Positions 34,168 through 43,176 are shown, numbered from the stretch's first letter. The stretch is DNA of 64,000 nt from CAUZWH01 sp965224275 (GCA_965224275.1 CBDCYR010000012.1:310001-374000); one strand, 5' to 3'. A program made the numbers and translations. The notes: generated from the letters alone by a model not told the origin.

Positions 34168-34995
34168 CTACTTGGAAAGGAACGCGTTGACGGTGTCGAT
34201 GAACTTCTGAGGATGTTCCACTTCCGGCAAATGACCGCATTCGTCGAAGATCTCGACCTCAGAACCGACGATACGATCGTGGTTGCTGATAACGACATCC
34301 GAGGGCACGCGAATATCGTCGCGGCCACAGATGAACAGTGTCGGCACCTTGATGTTTTCCGGCCGGATCCGGGTGGCATCGTCGTCGGCGTGCTCGATAA
34401 TGCTTTCGCCGATCGCCAGGTAGGACGACAGGCGATCGTCCTGGGCATAGATCGTGACCTGGATCAGCGCGATATCGGCCGGTGACTTCGCCGGATCGTG
34501 GCAAATGTTCGCCATGCGATCGATGCACGATTGCCAGGTAACGTTGCTCATCGCTTTCGAGCCGTTGGCCATCGAGGCGCGCACGGTGTCCGCGCCTAGG
34601 GTACCGGCATCGGTCACCGGAGTATGAATACCATCGAGGATCAAATGCGTAACTTGCTCGGGACGCTCGAAATAGATCAGCGGCGCCAACACGCCACCCA
34701 GCGAACTTCCGGCGACCGCACAGCGCTTAATGCCGACCAGGTCCATGAACTTCACGAGATGACGCGCCATGAACAGCGGTGCGCCAACCGGGCCGGGGTC
34801 ATTGAAATCTGTAAATCCGTGACCCAGGATGTCCGGCGCGATGACCGTATACCGCTCGGCGAAAGGATCGATGACCCGCGCCCACGCGTCGGCGCTAATG
34901 CCGTAACCGTGGATAAGCAACAACGTCTCGTCGCCGCTGCCTTCGTGGATATAACGCGTTCGAATGCCGTCAACGTCGACGAATGAAACCTGCAC
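34168..34995 (-). CDS. Alpha/beta hydrolase with two-cysteine lid motif, copy 3
   Basis: A 275-residue paralog of the next gene: LIHGYG, nucleophile Ser in AGSSLGG, acid in CGRDDIRV and base His in DECGHLPE. The lid has SCIDRMANIC followed by SPADIAL. It is the promoter-proximal member of the pair. Substrates may be esters or ring-cleavage products. The intergenic region towards the methyltransferase stop is about 85 bases. Confidence 0.86.
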   Translation of the reverse strand: MQVSFVDVDGIRTRYIHEGSGDETLLLIHGYGISADAWARVIDPFAERYTVIAPDILGHGFTDFNDPGPVGAPLFMARHLVKFMDLVGIKRCAVAGSSLGGVLAPLIYFERPEQVTHLILDGIHTPVTDAGTLGADTVRASMANGSKAMSNVTWQSCIDRMANICHDPAKSPADIALIQVTIYAQDDRLSSYLAIGESIIEHADDDATRIRPENIKVPTLFICGRDDIRVPSDVVISNHDRIVGSEVEIFDECGHLPEVEHPQKFIDTVNAFLSK

Positions 34996-35081
34996 GACAA
35001 CCCCCTAAAGATAGATACCCCGCTTCGCAGCGCTACCACGCCCGCGAGCGGCGACAGATTACCGTTGACGGCGCGCCAAGA

Positions 35082-35912
35082 CTAGGGACGCCGAGCGACC
35101 CAGATTTGCTCGGCGCCGTGTCCCGGCGGTGCGCCATCAAAGTCCGAGAACTGTGCCTCAATTTCAAAGCCGCACTGCTGGATCAGGTCGCGCATTTCAC
35201 CCGCGCGAATCCAGGCTAGCGACCACGAGGTTTGTTCGGCATCGACGATTTCACCATCTTTGTTGACCTGTTCGATGCGTATCGTTTCGGTCAAGACCTG
35301 ATCCGATCGATTCATCGTGCCGGCAAGGAAGCGTCGTCGAATGCGATGTCCCGAGGCGGGATCTTCAAACATCTCAATTGCTCGCGAGGGATCCGCACCG
35401 GTGCAATAAGGCGCCTCCAAGTCAAGCTGCGTTAGGACCAAACCGCCGCCTGGCACCAGGTGGGCGTGAATGTTTCTAAGGGCGGCTTCCTGTTCGTTGC
35501 GGGTGAGTAAGTGCTGGAACGAACTGCCCGGCATAATCACCGTCGCGAAGGTTTGCGCCAGCTTCAGATTGACCATGTCGCCGCGCACAAAGCTGATGCG
35601 GGCGACGACGTTAGCGGCATAGTGCCCACGTTTGTATTCAGCCAGCTCGAGCATCGCCGCCGAGATATCAACCGCAACTATGCGATATCCTGCGGCCGCG
35701 ACGGGCCACGAGATGAGCCCGGTGCCGGCTCCCAGTTCGAGCACGGGCGCGCCGAATTTATTGGCGTAGCTGATGAAGAAATCCGCAGCGGCGGCGGCGG
35801 CTTCGCCGTAAATCAGATCGTAAGATCGCGCCCCCAAACCGCCGCCGTCATAATAGGCGCTGGCCTTTCTAAGCCGTTGCCGGCTGTCGCGCGACAGCCT
35901 GGTTTTTTTCAT
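35082..35912 (-). CDS. Class I SAM-dependent methyltransferase
   Basis: A 276-residue methyltransferase. Motif I is VLELGAGTG (about residues 57-65), followed by IVAVDISAAMLELA (motif post-I) and VTVIMPGSSFQHLL-like region carrying the acidic/aromatic motif. It transfers a methyl group from S-adenosylmethionine to an unknown small-molecule or protein acceptor. Length and fold are normal for Methyltransf_25-type proteins. It diverges from the Rieske oxygenase at 36010, leaving about 97 bases for promoters. Confidence 0.86.
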   Translation of the reverse strand: MKKTRLSRDSRQRLRKASAYYDGGGLGARSYDLIYGEAAAAAADFFISYANKFGAPVLELGAGTGLISWPVAAAGYRIVAVDISAAMLELAEYKRGHYAANVVARISFVRGDMVNLKLAQTFATVIMPGSSFQHLLTRNEQEAALRNIHAHLVPGGGLVLTQLDLEAPYCTGADPSRAIEMFEDPASGHRIRRRFLAGTMNRSDQVLTETIRIEQVNKDGEIVDAEQTSWSLAWIRAGEMRDLIQQCGFEIEAQFSDFDGAPPGHGAEQIWVARRP

Positions 35913-36009
35913 GGCCGAGCCGTGGTGGTTGGTTTTGGTATTGGCGTGGCCCGATGCTAACCTCTCTCGAAAGGGGTGGCGATTCTGGCAACTCTATCGG
36001 GAGGACATC

Positions 36010-37158
36010 ATGGCCTTGTCTGAGAACCTCAACGATTCGCTTGGGCGCGATGTCGCCGCCACGCGCGGGCCGGTTAGCGAAGCGCGCCATGCGCCCGGTC
36101 ATATCTATACCTCGCCGGAAATCTACCAGCGCGAGAAAGACTCATTCTTCATGCAGGATTGGCTGTGCGTGGGCCGTAGCGAAGACCTCGCGAACATCGG
36201 CGATTATTTCACGCTGCGCGCGATGGGAGAGCCGTTAATCGTCGCGCGCGACCAGGCAGGCAAGCTCAACGCATTTGCCAATGTGTGCGCCCACCGTGGC
36301 GTCGAAGTCGCGACCGGTGAAGGCAATACGCAGGAGTTCAGCTGCCCCTATCACGGCTGGCTCTACGATTTGACCGGTAAGTTGGTGGGGGCTCCCTACA
36401 TGAAGGAGGCTGAGGGCTTTGACCCCGCAAAATGCCGCTTAAAGCCGTTGGCCCTAGCGGAGTGGGGGGGCTGGGTGTTCGTTAGTTTTAATGCCGCACC
36501 GAAGCCATTTGCCGACGTCATCGCACCGTTCGAGGCGGCCTTTGCACCCATCCGCCAGGCCGACCTGCGGGTGGCCTATCGCTTCGATGTCGAGCTCGAG
36601 TGCAATTGGAAGTTCATCTACGAGAACCTCCTCGATACCTATCACGTCGGCGTGCTGCACTCTTCGACGATCGGCGCGTTTTACGAAACGACCGAGAACG
36701 AGAACCACTATGGACCGAGCGGCGCGTTCACCGCTGAGTACAAAACCAAAACCCAGGCACCTGACGGCATCCCCTTATTCGGTATGATCCCTTGGCTCGC
36801 CGAGCGCGGCGATAACTTCGCTATGAACGGCTATTTACCGCCCAACATGTCGCTGTTTATCCGCTGCGACAACGTCAACAACTACACGACCTGGCCACTG
36901 GGACCGGATAAATGCCTGATCCGCTGCTATCATCTGATCGCGCCTGACTTCTTCGATGATCCCGACTACGAGTCAAAGATTCAAATCTATCGCGACTACC
37001 AACAGTCTGTGCTCGAAGAAGATCGCAGTATGCTGGCGTCGATGCAGCGGGCGATGACCTCGCGAGCGTACGTGCCCGGACGTATGTCTAAACTCGAAAG
37101 CGGTATCCACCACGTCATCAACAATCATCTCGATCGTGTGGTCGGTCGAACTCCCTAG
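36010..37158 (+). CDS. Rieske oxygenase (aromatic-ring hydroxylating type), single-component large subunit
   Basis: A 382-residue oxygenase with Rieske ligands C93, H95, C112 and H115 (VCAHRGVE and SCPYHGWLY) and mononuclear iron site NLLDTYHVGVLH, which has the canonical Asp and both His. Unlike the three Glu-type copies it keeps Asp. ATG 36010 follows GGAGGACATC; the frame is open back to 35911. No small subunit is adjacent. It differs from both other groups in the window and makes a seventh oxygenase. It converges on the TVP38 gene. Confidence 0.88.
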   Translation: MALSENLNDSLGRDVAATRGPVSEARHAPGHIYTSPEIYQREKDSFFMQDWLCVGRSEDLANIGDYFTLRAMGEPLIVARDQAGKLNAFANVCAHRGVEVATGEGNTQEFSCPYHGWLYDLTGKLVGAPYMKEAEGFDPAKCRLKPLALAEWGGWVFVSFNAAPKPFADVIAPFEAAFAPIRQADLRVAYRFDVELECNWKFIYENLLDTYHVGVLHSSTIGAFYETTENENHYGPSGAFTAEYKTKTQAPDGIPLFGMIPWLAERGDNFAMNGYLPPNMSLFIRCDNVNNYTTWPLGPDKCLIRCYHLIAPDFFDDPDYESKIQIYRDYQQSVLEEDRSMLASMQRAMTSRAYVPGRMSKLESGIHHVINNHLDRVVGRTP

Positions 37159-37176
37159 CGGCGAACGAGTCGGGCA

Positions 37177-38163
37177 TCAGATCGCTTGGGCGGATCTCGT
37201 GGGCGGTCGATCGGTCGTTGCGTGTTCGGTAACCTTGTCGAAGCCGCCGAATAAGTAGCGAACATCGATAAAACCGGCTTTGCGCAATCGACGCATGGCT
37301 TTCAGGGCCAGGCTTTCGTTCTCGGCCGCGACCACGAATGGCGCCCGCGATCGATCTCGGTTGGCCGCGATCCACTGGTCCAGATTGGTTTCCGCCAAGG
37401 TTTCTACATCGACTTCCGATGTCGGCAGCGATACCGACTGAGAGTTTAGAATGAGGAGCGACATCGCCTCGCCGGCGCGATGAATTTCAACGACATCCTC
37501 ATACTCGATACCGTATCGCCGGCGCGCCCGCGTTATGATGCGCGGAATGAACGCCAATACCGCGATCAGACCGATCGCGAGCATCGCGTTGACAATAAGG
37601 TCTTCCGTGTTTGATGTGGCTTCGCGCCCGGTGTAGCCGAGCCAGGTGAAAGCGAATGACGCGGGGATCAAGCAAATCGCTGTCGGAACCGCGAACTCGC
37701 GGAACCTTAGCCGTGTCGCACCCAACGCATAGCTGACCGAGGCGTAATGAAAGATCGGCACCAGCCGCACGAAGGTGACAAAGCGCCAGCCCTCGTTTTC
37801 AGCCCCATCGAGAATCTGCTTAAAACGCCCTCCAATTCGCCGCTGGACAAAATCGCGGGCCAGGTAGCGTCCGACATAGAAATTCACGACCCCGCCAATG
37901 AAAAGCGCGACGCAGTTGAGGGCGGTACCCCAAACCGGTCCAAATAAGGCGCCGCCAGCCAAGTTGAGAACCGTCGCTGAGCCGAGCAGCATCATCGACA
38001 GGACGTAAACGATGAAAAATACGACCGGCGCCCATAACCCGAGCGCTCTGACCTCACTTTCGATGCGTTCGGGATTGATCTCGTCGATATTGATGATCAC
38101 GAGGGCGACGGCGGCAACGAGGATGATTGCCAGAACCGGTTTCACCCAGCGGCCGGCTTTCAC
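37177..38163 (-). CDS. TVP38/TMEM64 membrane protein with degenerate rhodanese-like tail
   Basis: A 328-residue protein. Residues about 1-215 form the VTT (DedA-like) membrane domain with the re-entrant GGALFGPVWGT and FVRLVPIFHYASVSYALGA segments; such proteins act in lipid scrambling or undecaprenyl-phosphate recycling. Residues about 225-315 resemble a rhodanese domain, but the position of the catalytic Cys reads VVAAENES, so no sulfurtransferase activity is expected. Its start overlaps the stop of the fatty-acid hydroxylase gene upstream by four bases. Confidence 0.82.
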   Translation of the reverse strand: MKAGRWVKPVLAIILVAAVALVIINIDEINPERIESEVRALGLWAPVVFFIVYVLSMMLLGSATVLNLAGGALFGPVWGTALNCVALFIGGVVNFYVGRYLARDFVQRRIGGRFKQILDGAENEGWRFVTFVRLVPIFHYASVSYALGATRLRFREFAVPTAICLIPASFAFTWLGYTGREATSNTEDLIVNAMLAIGLIAVLAFIPRIITRARRRYGIEYEDVVEIHRAGEAMSLLILNSQSVSLPTSEVDVETLAETNLDQWIAANRDRSRAPFVVAAENESLALKAMRRLRKAGFIDVRYLFGGFDKVTEHATTDRPPTRSAQAI

Positions 38164-39017
38164 TGAGCATCGCCTCGCTGTCGGTTAATCGGATACGCTC
38201 CAGCCGGCCCTATGAGCGGCTGCACCAGCATGCGATCGAGGCGGAGGTCGGATGGATCGCGAAATTGTTCGATGCCGATGGTCATGGCAGCATGACCGGC
38301 CTCGGGCTGAGCGCGGTAAGTTCCAAAAAGGCGATCCCACCACGGGAGGTTGAACCCGAAATTGCTGTTGGTTTCATGGACCGCGATCGAGTGATGCACG
38401 CGGTGCATGTCGGGTGTAACCACCAGCCAGCGCAACCAGCGATCGAGTGCGCCCGCCAGCTTCAGGTTGGCGTGATTGAACAGCGAGGTCGCATTAAGCA
38501 GAATCTCAAATATCACGATAGCCGCGACGGGCGGGCCGAGCGCCGCCACAACACCAATTTTGAGACCCATCGAGATTACGATTTCGAGCGGGTGAAACCG
38601 CAGGCCGGTGGTGGTATCGAACTCGAGGTCGGCGTGATGCATGCGGTGCAACCGCCACAGAAATGGCACGGCATGAAACAGGATGTGTTGCAGGTAGATG
38701 ATCGCATCCAACGCTAGGATCGCGATGACGATCGCCAACGCAAACGGCAACTCGACCACGTTGAGCAGACCGAAATCGCCATTTGCCGCAGTCGCGGCCA
38801 TGCCTACGGCCGCCGTCGGAAACAGCAACCGAACGACGACGGTATTGAGAACAACAACACCGAGATTGCCGAACCATCGACGGACGCGCGAAATATTCCG
38901 CGGCCGTCGCGGCGCGATCTGCTCCCAAAGCAACATCGCGATCAAAACGCCGACGAAGAAACCGCCGCGGAGGAGGGGCTCGTTCGCGTCTATCCAAGTT
39001 GTCAGTGTGGCCGCCAT
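38160..39017 (-). CDS. Sterol desaturase/fatty acid hydroxylase family protein
   Basis: A 285-residue integral membrane di-iron oxygenase. The histidine boxes are QHILFH, HRMHHAD, and HRVHHS, the expected eight-histidine layout, placed between four hydrophobic helices. The family hydroxylates or desaturates sterols, fatty acids or other lipid substrates using electrons from cytochrome b5-like donors. It overlaps the TVP38 gene downstream by four bases, implying coupled expression, and is 57 bases downstream of the first VOC gene stop. Confidence 0.88.
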   Translation of the reverse strand: MAATLTTWIDANEPLLRGGFFVGVLIAMLLWEQIAPRRPRNISRVRRWFGNLGVVVLNTVVVRLLFPTAAVGMAATAANGDFGLLNVVELPFALAIVIAILALDAIIYLQHILFHAVPFLWRLHRMHHADLEFDTTTGLRFHPLEIVISMGLKIGVVAALGPPVAAIVIFEILLNATSLFNHANLKLAGALDRWLRWLVVTPDMHRVHHSIAVHETNSNFGFNLPWWDRLFGTYRAQPEAGHAAMTIGIEQFRDPSDLRLDRMLVQPLIGPAGAYPINRQRGDAQ

Positions 39018-39074
39018 CTTCCCGGGCTCGTAGTCCCGGTATTTGTGCTACCTGGGCTCACGTGACCGGCGATG

Positions 39075-39527
39075 TCAACCGCGCGAGCGCGGACGTTGCG
39101 CCAATTCGATGGTGACGCCGTCGGGATCTCTGAAATAAGCGGTGCGCCGCGCGCCATCATCACGTTCAACCACGCCATTGTACATCTCAAGGCCGTAGGC
39201 CGGCGCCTCATCGATCGCGGCCTGCAGGTTATCGACCTCCAGCGCCATGTGCCAAGCGCCAGTGTCGCAGATGCGGTAATCAACCTTGCCGCGGTCGGCC
39301 GGTTCGGTCCACTCGACGAGCTCGATCATATGGCCGTCGGGAGAGCGTATGAATCCAAGATTCACGTGCGCGCGAATCCCGGTCAGCGTTTCCACCAGTT
39401 CAGGTTCGCCGACATCACGCATGACAATCTCAAATCCGAGGAACTCATCAAACATTTTGATGGTGCGCTCAAGATCCGAAACCGCAAAGGCGGAGTGAAC
39501 CGTGCTAAGGACGTTGAAGCCGGCCAT
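39075..39527 (-). CDS. VOC-family protein, tandem copy 1
   Basis: A 150-residue VOC protein with all four candidate metal ligands: His of TVHSAF, Glu of GHMIELVE, His of GAWHMALE and Glu of GVTIELAQ. That H/E/H/E set is the glyoxalase I and methylmalonyl-CoA epimerase pattern, rather than the extradiol dioxygenase pattern. It is the last of three tandem paralogs, each of about 150-163 residues, on one strand. The reaction is unknown; lactoylglutathione lyase-like or epimerase activity is possible. Confidence 0.84.
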   Translation of the reverse strand: MAGFNVLSTVHSAFAVSDLERTIKMFDEFLGFEIVMRDVGEPELVETLTGIRAHVNLGFIRSPDGHMIELVEWTEPADRGKVDYRICDTGAWHMALEVDNLQAAIDEAPAYGLEMYNGVVERDDGARRTAYFRDPDGVTIELAQRPRSRG

Positions 39528-39571
39528 CTTTAGTCTCCCATTATTGATGCGCTGCTGACGCTACCTGCAAA

Positions 39572-40063
39572 TCACGTCGCTTTGAAGGGGTCGCCGTTTT
39601 CATTCCACTGAATGAGTTCGATTGTCAGCCCGTCAGGATCGCGGAAGTAAGCCGAGCGGGTGCCCGTCATTGGCGCATCGTCGATCGTAACGACACCATT
39701 GTAGAGGGTAAGTCCGACGTCGCCGGCATTTGCCAAGGCCGCGTCGAGATCGTTGACGGCGAGCGCGATGTGCGCCGCACCGGTGTCACAAGGCCGCGAG
39801 ACGACATGCCCTCGGTCCGACGGTCCCTCATACTCAATGAATTCGATCATGTGACCGCCGGGAATGCGCACGAAACCGAGCTTGCAGGGTGCGTTTTCGA
39901 TACCCGTTAACGTTTCAACGATCTCCGGTGCACCGGCGTCTTCTACGACCACCTCGCAGCCGAGAAAATCGCGAAATACCGACAATGTGCGATCGAGATT
40001 TGAAACCGTGAATGCGGAATGAACGGTGTCGACTACCTTGAAGTCGCTGGTCACTATGCTCAC
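39572..40063 (-). CDS. VOC-family protein, tandem copy 2
   Basis: A 163-residue paralog retaining the four ligands (TVHSAF, GHMIEFIE, GAAHIALA, DGLTIELIQ). It shares ETLTGI, GHMIE and RPCDTGAAH with its neighbours, showing a common ancestor by duplication. It begins 10 bases after the stop of copy 3, so the two are read together. Confidence 0.84.
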   Translation of the reverse strand: MSIVTSDFKVVDTVHSAFTVSNLDRTLSVFRDFLGCEVVVEDAGAPEIVETLTGIENAPCKLGFVRIPGGHMIEFIEYEGPSDRGHVVSRPCDTGAAHIALAVNDLDAALANAGDVGLTLYNGVVTIDDAPMTGTRSAYFRDPDGLTIELIQWNENGDPFKAT

Positions 40064-40073
40064 CTCCTTATGG

Positions 40074-40553
40074 TCACATCTTATCGAAAGGGTTGCCCTC
40101 GGCGTTCCATTGGATCAGTTCGATCATGATGCCATCGGGATCTTTTAGATAACAGGCTTTGACACCCTCAAGGCCAGGGTCGTAGAGCTCCATAACGCCG
40201 TTCATCAGTTCAATGCCGTGACGATTGGCTTCGTCCACGGCCGCCTCGATGTTATCGACCCCCAACGCGATGTGCGCCGCGCCAGTGTCGCAAGGCCGGC
40301 CGCGTAGCGTCGCTTTGTCCTCGGGGCCGAGATATTGGATCAACTCGACCATGTGCCCGCCGGGTACTCTCAAATGCGCGATTCGGAGCGGTGCGTTCTT
40401 GACTCCGGTGAGGGTCTCATTGACATCGGCGGGGCCCTCGATCTCGGCGACGACACCAAATCCGAAGCAATCGCGATAGCGCGCGACCGCGTCATCGATA
40501 TTGGCAACCGTCCACGAGGTGTGAATGGTTTCGGTAACGTTGAAGCGAGGCAT
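40074..40553 (-). CDS. VOC-family protein, tandem copy 3
   Basis: A 159-residue paralog with the full ligand set (TIHTSW, GHMVELIQ, GAAHIALG, DGIMIELIQ). It is the first of the three in the direction of transcription, beginning 59 bases after the threonine dehydratase-like gene. Proteins 1-3 may form homo- or hetero-dimers, as is normal for the VOC fold. Confidence 0.84.
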   Translation of the reverse strand: MPRFNVTETIHTSWTVANIDDAVARYRDCFGFGVVAEIEGPADVNETLTGVKNAPLRIAHLRVPGGHMVELIQYLGPEDKATLRGRPCDTGAAHIALGVDNIEAAVDEANRHGIELMNGVMELYDPGLEGVKACYLKDPDGIMIELIQWNAEGNPFDKM

Positions 40554-40612
40554 AACAGTCTCCCCTAGGACAATCGCAGCATAAACTGTGGTCGGGCGCG
40601 ATCAAACCGCCG

Positions 40613-41608
40613 TCAAAGGGCGCCGTAGGTGCCGATGACGTGCGCAAATCGGGCCGGATCCACGTTGCCGCCGGACGCAACGACAACAACCGTTTTGCCG
40701 CGGCAGTCGATTGCGCCGCTGGTACAGGCGGCCAGGGCAATCGCGCCACCGGGTTCGGTAACCAGCCGCAGATGACTGAACAAAGCCGCCATCGCGCGCT
40801 CGGTCTCGGAATCAGGTATGGCAAATGCACCGGCGAGCAGGCGCCGGTTGATCGCGAATGTGAGTTCGCCCGGCTGCGGCACCAGCAACGCATCGCAAAT
40901 CGATGTTGCCCCGGCTTCGTTGGTCAAACGCTCTCCAGCAAGCAGCGATCGACGGGTATCGTCATATCCTTCGGGTTCGATCGCGAAGACCGATGTCGTT
41001 GGGAAATCTGGGGCAAGGGCCGTGGCGATACCGGCGACGAGGCCACCACCCGAACACGGCACCAGAACGGCATCGGGACTCACATCCAACGCCGCGCACT
41101 GCGCCGAGATCTCGGCGCCGACTGTGCCCTGGCCAGCCATAATACGAAAATCATCGAACGGCGGGACCAGGATCGCGTTACGTTCTTGGGCCAGGTTTCG
41201 GGCAAAAGCTTGCATCTCAACGCGGTTGCCCTCGAACAGAATAACCTCGGCGCCAAAACCACGCGTACGATCGGTCTTAACGGCGGGCGCCGTCGCCGGC
41301 ATCACGATATGCGCTTGTAAGCCGCACAGCTTGGCGGCAGCGGCAACGGCCTGGGCATGATTGCCTGAAGAGAACGCAACGACCCCACGGTCGCGCTGGT
41401 CGGATGGGATTCGGCTGATGCGATTATAGGCACCCCGGAACTTGAACGAGCCGGTGCGCTGGAGCATCTCCGCTTTAATCAGGATTCGCGTTTCCAGTAG
41501 CGCGTTGAGAGTTGTTGATTCGAGCAGGGGCGTGCGGGTTGCAAACGCTTTGATTTGCTGGGCCGCGTCGTCGATCGCCGCGCGCGTTAGCAATCCTGTG
41601 GACGTCAT
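40613..41608 (-). CDS. Threonine/serine dehydratase-like PLP enzyme
   Basis: A 331-residue fold-type II PLP enzyme. The cofactor Lys56 is in GSFKFRGAYN, and the glycine-rich phosphate loop is PCSGGGLVAG. The family removes water or ammonia from L-threonine or L-serine, or racemises or eliminates 3-hydroxyaspartate-like amino acids. It lacks the regulatory domain of biosynthetic IlvA. The start ATG 41608 overlaps the stop of the hydrolase gene (ATGA), so it is coupled to it. Confidence 0.86.
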   Translation of the reverse strand: MTSTGLLTRAAIDDAAQQIKAFATRTPLLESTTLNALLETRILIKAEMLQRTGSFKFRGAYNRISRIPSDQRDRGVVAFSSGNHAQAVAAAAKLCGLQAHIVMPATAPAVKTDRTRGFGAEVILFEGNRVEMQAFARNLAQERNAILVPPFDDFRIMAGQGTVGAEISAQCAALDVSPDAVLVPCSGGGLVAGIATALAPDFPTTSVFAIEPEGYDDTRRSLLAGERLTNEAGATSICDALLVPQPGELTFAINRRLLAGAFAIPDSETERAMAALFSHLRLVTEPGGAIALAACTSGAIDCRGKTVVVVASGGNVDPARFAHVIGTYGAL

Positions 41609-42474
41609 GATCCGAGTTCGCCGAGAAAACGATCGATGGCGTCGACACAAACGGACTCATCGAGCAGCGGGGTGTGCCCGCGATTGGGAACTTCGAGACG
41701 AACCAAATCCGGTTTGGCCTGCGCCATCGCATCGAACGTGTCGCGGCTAAGCACATCGGAAAGGGCGCCGCGAATACCTAGCGTCGGGATTTGCGTCAAC
41801 GTTCCAAAGAAATCCCATAGCCGGGGGGCACCCTCTCGAGCCGCACTGTGGATCGTTTTTGCGATCTGAGGGTCGTAGTCGATGCAGGGCCGTTGCGCGT
41901 GGTCAAGCGTAAACGTCGTCTCGGCCATCTTACGCCAGCCCGCATCATCAAGATCAGGGTAGGCGAGGCCATAGGTCGTTTTTAGAACTAGGATCGCGGC
42001 GTCCCAGTTCGGGAACGGATCGCTGTTGCCAACATAGCCGGCGATCCGGTCGGTACTCGCGCCTGGTATCTCGGGGCCAATATCATTAAGGATCACCCCA
42101 GCCAGGGATGACGGTTGTACCGCGCCCAGGATCATCGCGAGGATGCCGCCAAGCGAGGTACCAATCACGATCCATCGAGGTGCATTGATTAGCGCCAACA
42201 GCTGAATGATGTCGGAGATATAGGTGCGAGGCTCGTAGTGTTGGTAGGCGGGGTCGTAGTCCGAGCGACCGCGGCCCCGGTAGTCCAGGCAAACCACCCG
42301 TCGCGATGTCAACCGGCAGGCCAGGGGATGGTAATCTTTGCTGTTGCGGGTGAGGCCGGCGAGGCAGAGAACGGGAGGCGTGGTGTTGGTTGGATCGCCA
42401 TAGTCGCGGAAGTAGAGCGACAAGCCATCCTGTCCTGAATAACGCCGTTCGCGAAACCCCCGCGACAGGTCCAC
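41605..42474 (-). CDS. Alpha/beta hydrolase
   Basis: A 289-residue alpha/beta-hydrolase with the nucleophile Ser in IGTSLGG, an LAGLTRNS oxyanion region, a DYRGRGRSDYDP strand and a C-terminal NRGHTPL base His. It lacks the two-cysteine lid of the proteins at 25800, 33309 and 34168. It lies between the haloacid dehalogenase gene (3-base gap) and the dehydratase (4-base overlap), a three-gene unit. Substrate unknown; haloalkane dehalogenase-like, esterase or C-C hydrolase activity are all possible. Confidence 0.85.
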   Translation of the reverse strand: MDLSRGFRERRYSGQDGLSLYFRDYGDPTNTTPPVLCLAGLTRNSKDYHPLACRLTSRRVVCLDYRGRGRSDYDPAYQHYEPRTYISDIIQLLALINAPRWIVIGTSLGGILAMILGAVQPSSLAGVILNDIGPEIPGASTDRIAGYVGNSDPFPNWDAAILVLKTTYGLAYPDLDDAGWRKMAETTFTLDHAQRPCIDYDPQIAKTIHSAAREGAPRLWDFFGTLTQIPTLGIRGALSDVLSRDTFDAMAQAKPDLVRLEVPNRGHTPLLDESVCVDAIDRFLGELGS

Positions 42475-42477
42475 TGT

Positions 42478-43176
42478 CTAGGTTGCTCCGATCAGCTTCG
42501 GAAGTTCCTCGAGCGATGAAAGTTCGAGCAATGGGCTATCCGGAATCCGTTCGACCGGCTGACCTGAGCGATTAATCCAGATGGCCTGGAAACCAAAGGC
42601 CGCAGCGGCACAAGCATCCCATCCGTTGGATGACTGGTAAGCGACCTCGGCCGGGGCGACCCCGAGCCGCGATTGAACGAGCTTGTAAACACTGGGATAG
42701 GGCTTGAAGACCCCGACATCCTCGACGGAGATCACCTCATCGAGCAGGGACTCGATACCGGCGCTGCCGACTGCAGATGCGAGCATGCTTGGCGAGCCAT
42801 TGGATAGGATGGCCGTCTGCACCTCCGCTTCTCGCAATGTACGCAACACACGTTTGACTTCGGGGTAGGGGTCCAGCTCCATGTAGAGGGTCAGCAAATG
42901 CTCGCGGAGGTCAGTATCGGTTAGCTCGAGAGCCTCAAGCGCGTGGTCCAAAGCATCAGCTGTCACCTGCCAGAAGTCGATGTGATACCCCATCAGACTC
43001 CGCAACCAAGAATATTGAAGCTGTTTGGTTCGCCAGATATCTGTCAGCGCGTCGGTTTTTTCACCGATCTCGTCGCGGCAGCGCTCGGCCGCGGCGGCAA
43101 AGTTAAACAAGGTTCCATAGGCGTCAAAAACGCAGGCGCGCACGCCATCGAGATCGTTCTTCGAGTTCTTGGCCAT
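42478..43176 (-). CDS. Haloacid dehalogenase, type II
   Basis: A 232-residue HAD-superfamily protein. The nucleophile Asp18 lies in FDAYGT, where the usual second Asp of phosphatases is replaced; SNGSP is motif II, and SSNGWDACAAAAFGF is the signature of L-2-haloacid dehalogenases. It should hydrolyse 2-haloalkanoic acids to 2-hydroxy acids with inversion. It is the first gene of the minus-strand run that continues with an alpha/beta hydrolase and a PLP dehydratase. Confidence 0.9.
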   Translation of the reverse strand: MAKNSKNDLDGVRACVFDAYGTLFNFAAAAERCRDEIGEKTDALTDIWRTKQLQYSWLRSLMGYHIDFWQVTADALDHALEALELTDTDLREHLLTLYMELDPYPEVKRVLRTLREAEVQTAILSNGSPSMLASAVGSAGIESLLDEVISVEDVGVFKPYPSVYKLVQSRLGVAPAEVAYQSSNGWDACAAAAFGFQAIWINRSGQPVERIPDSPLLELSSLEELPKLIGAT

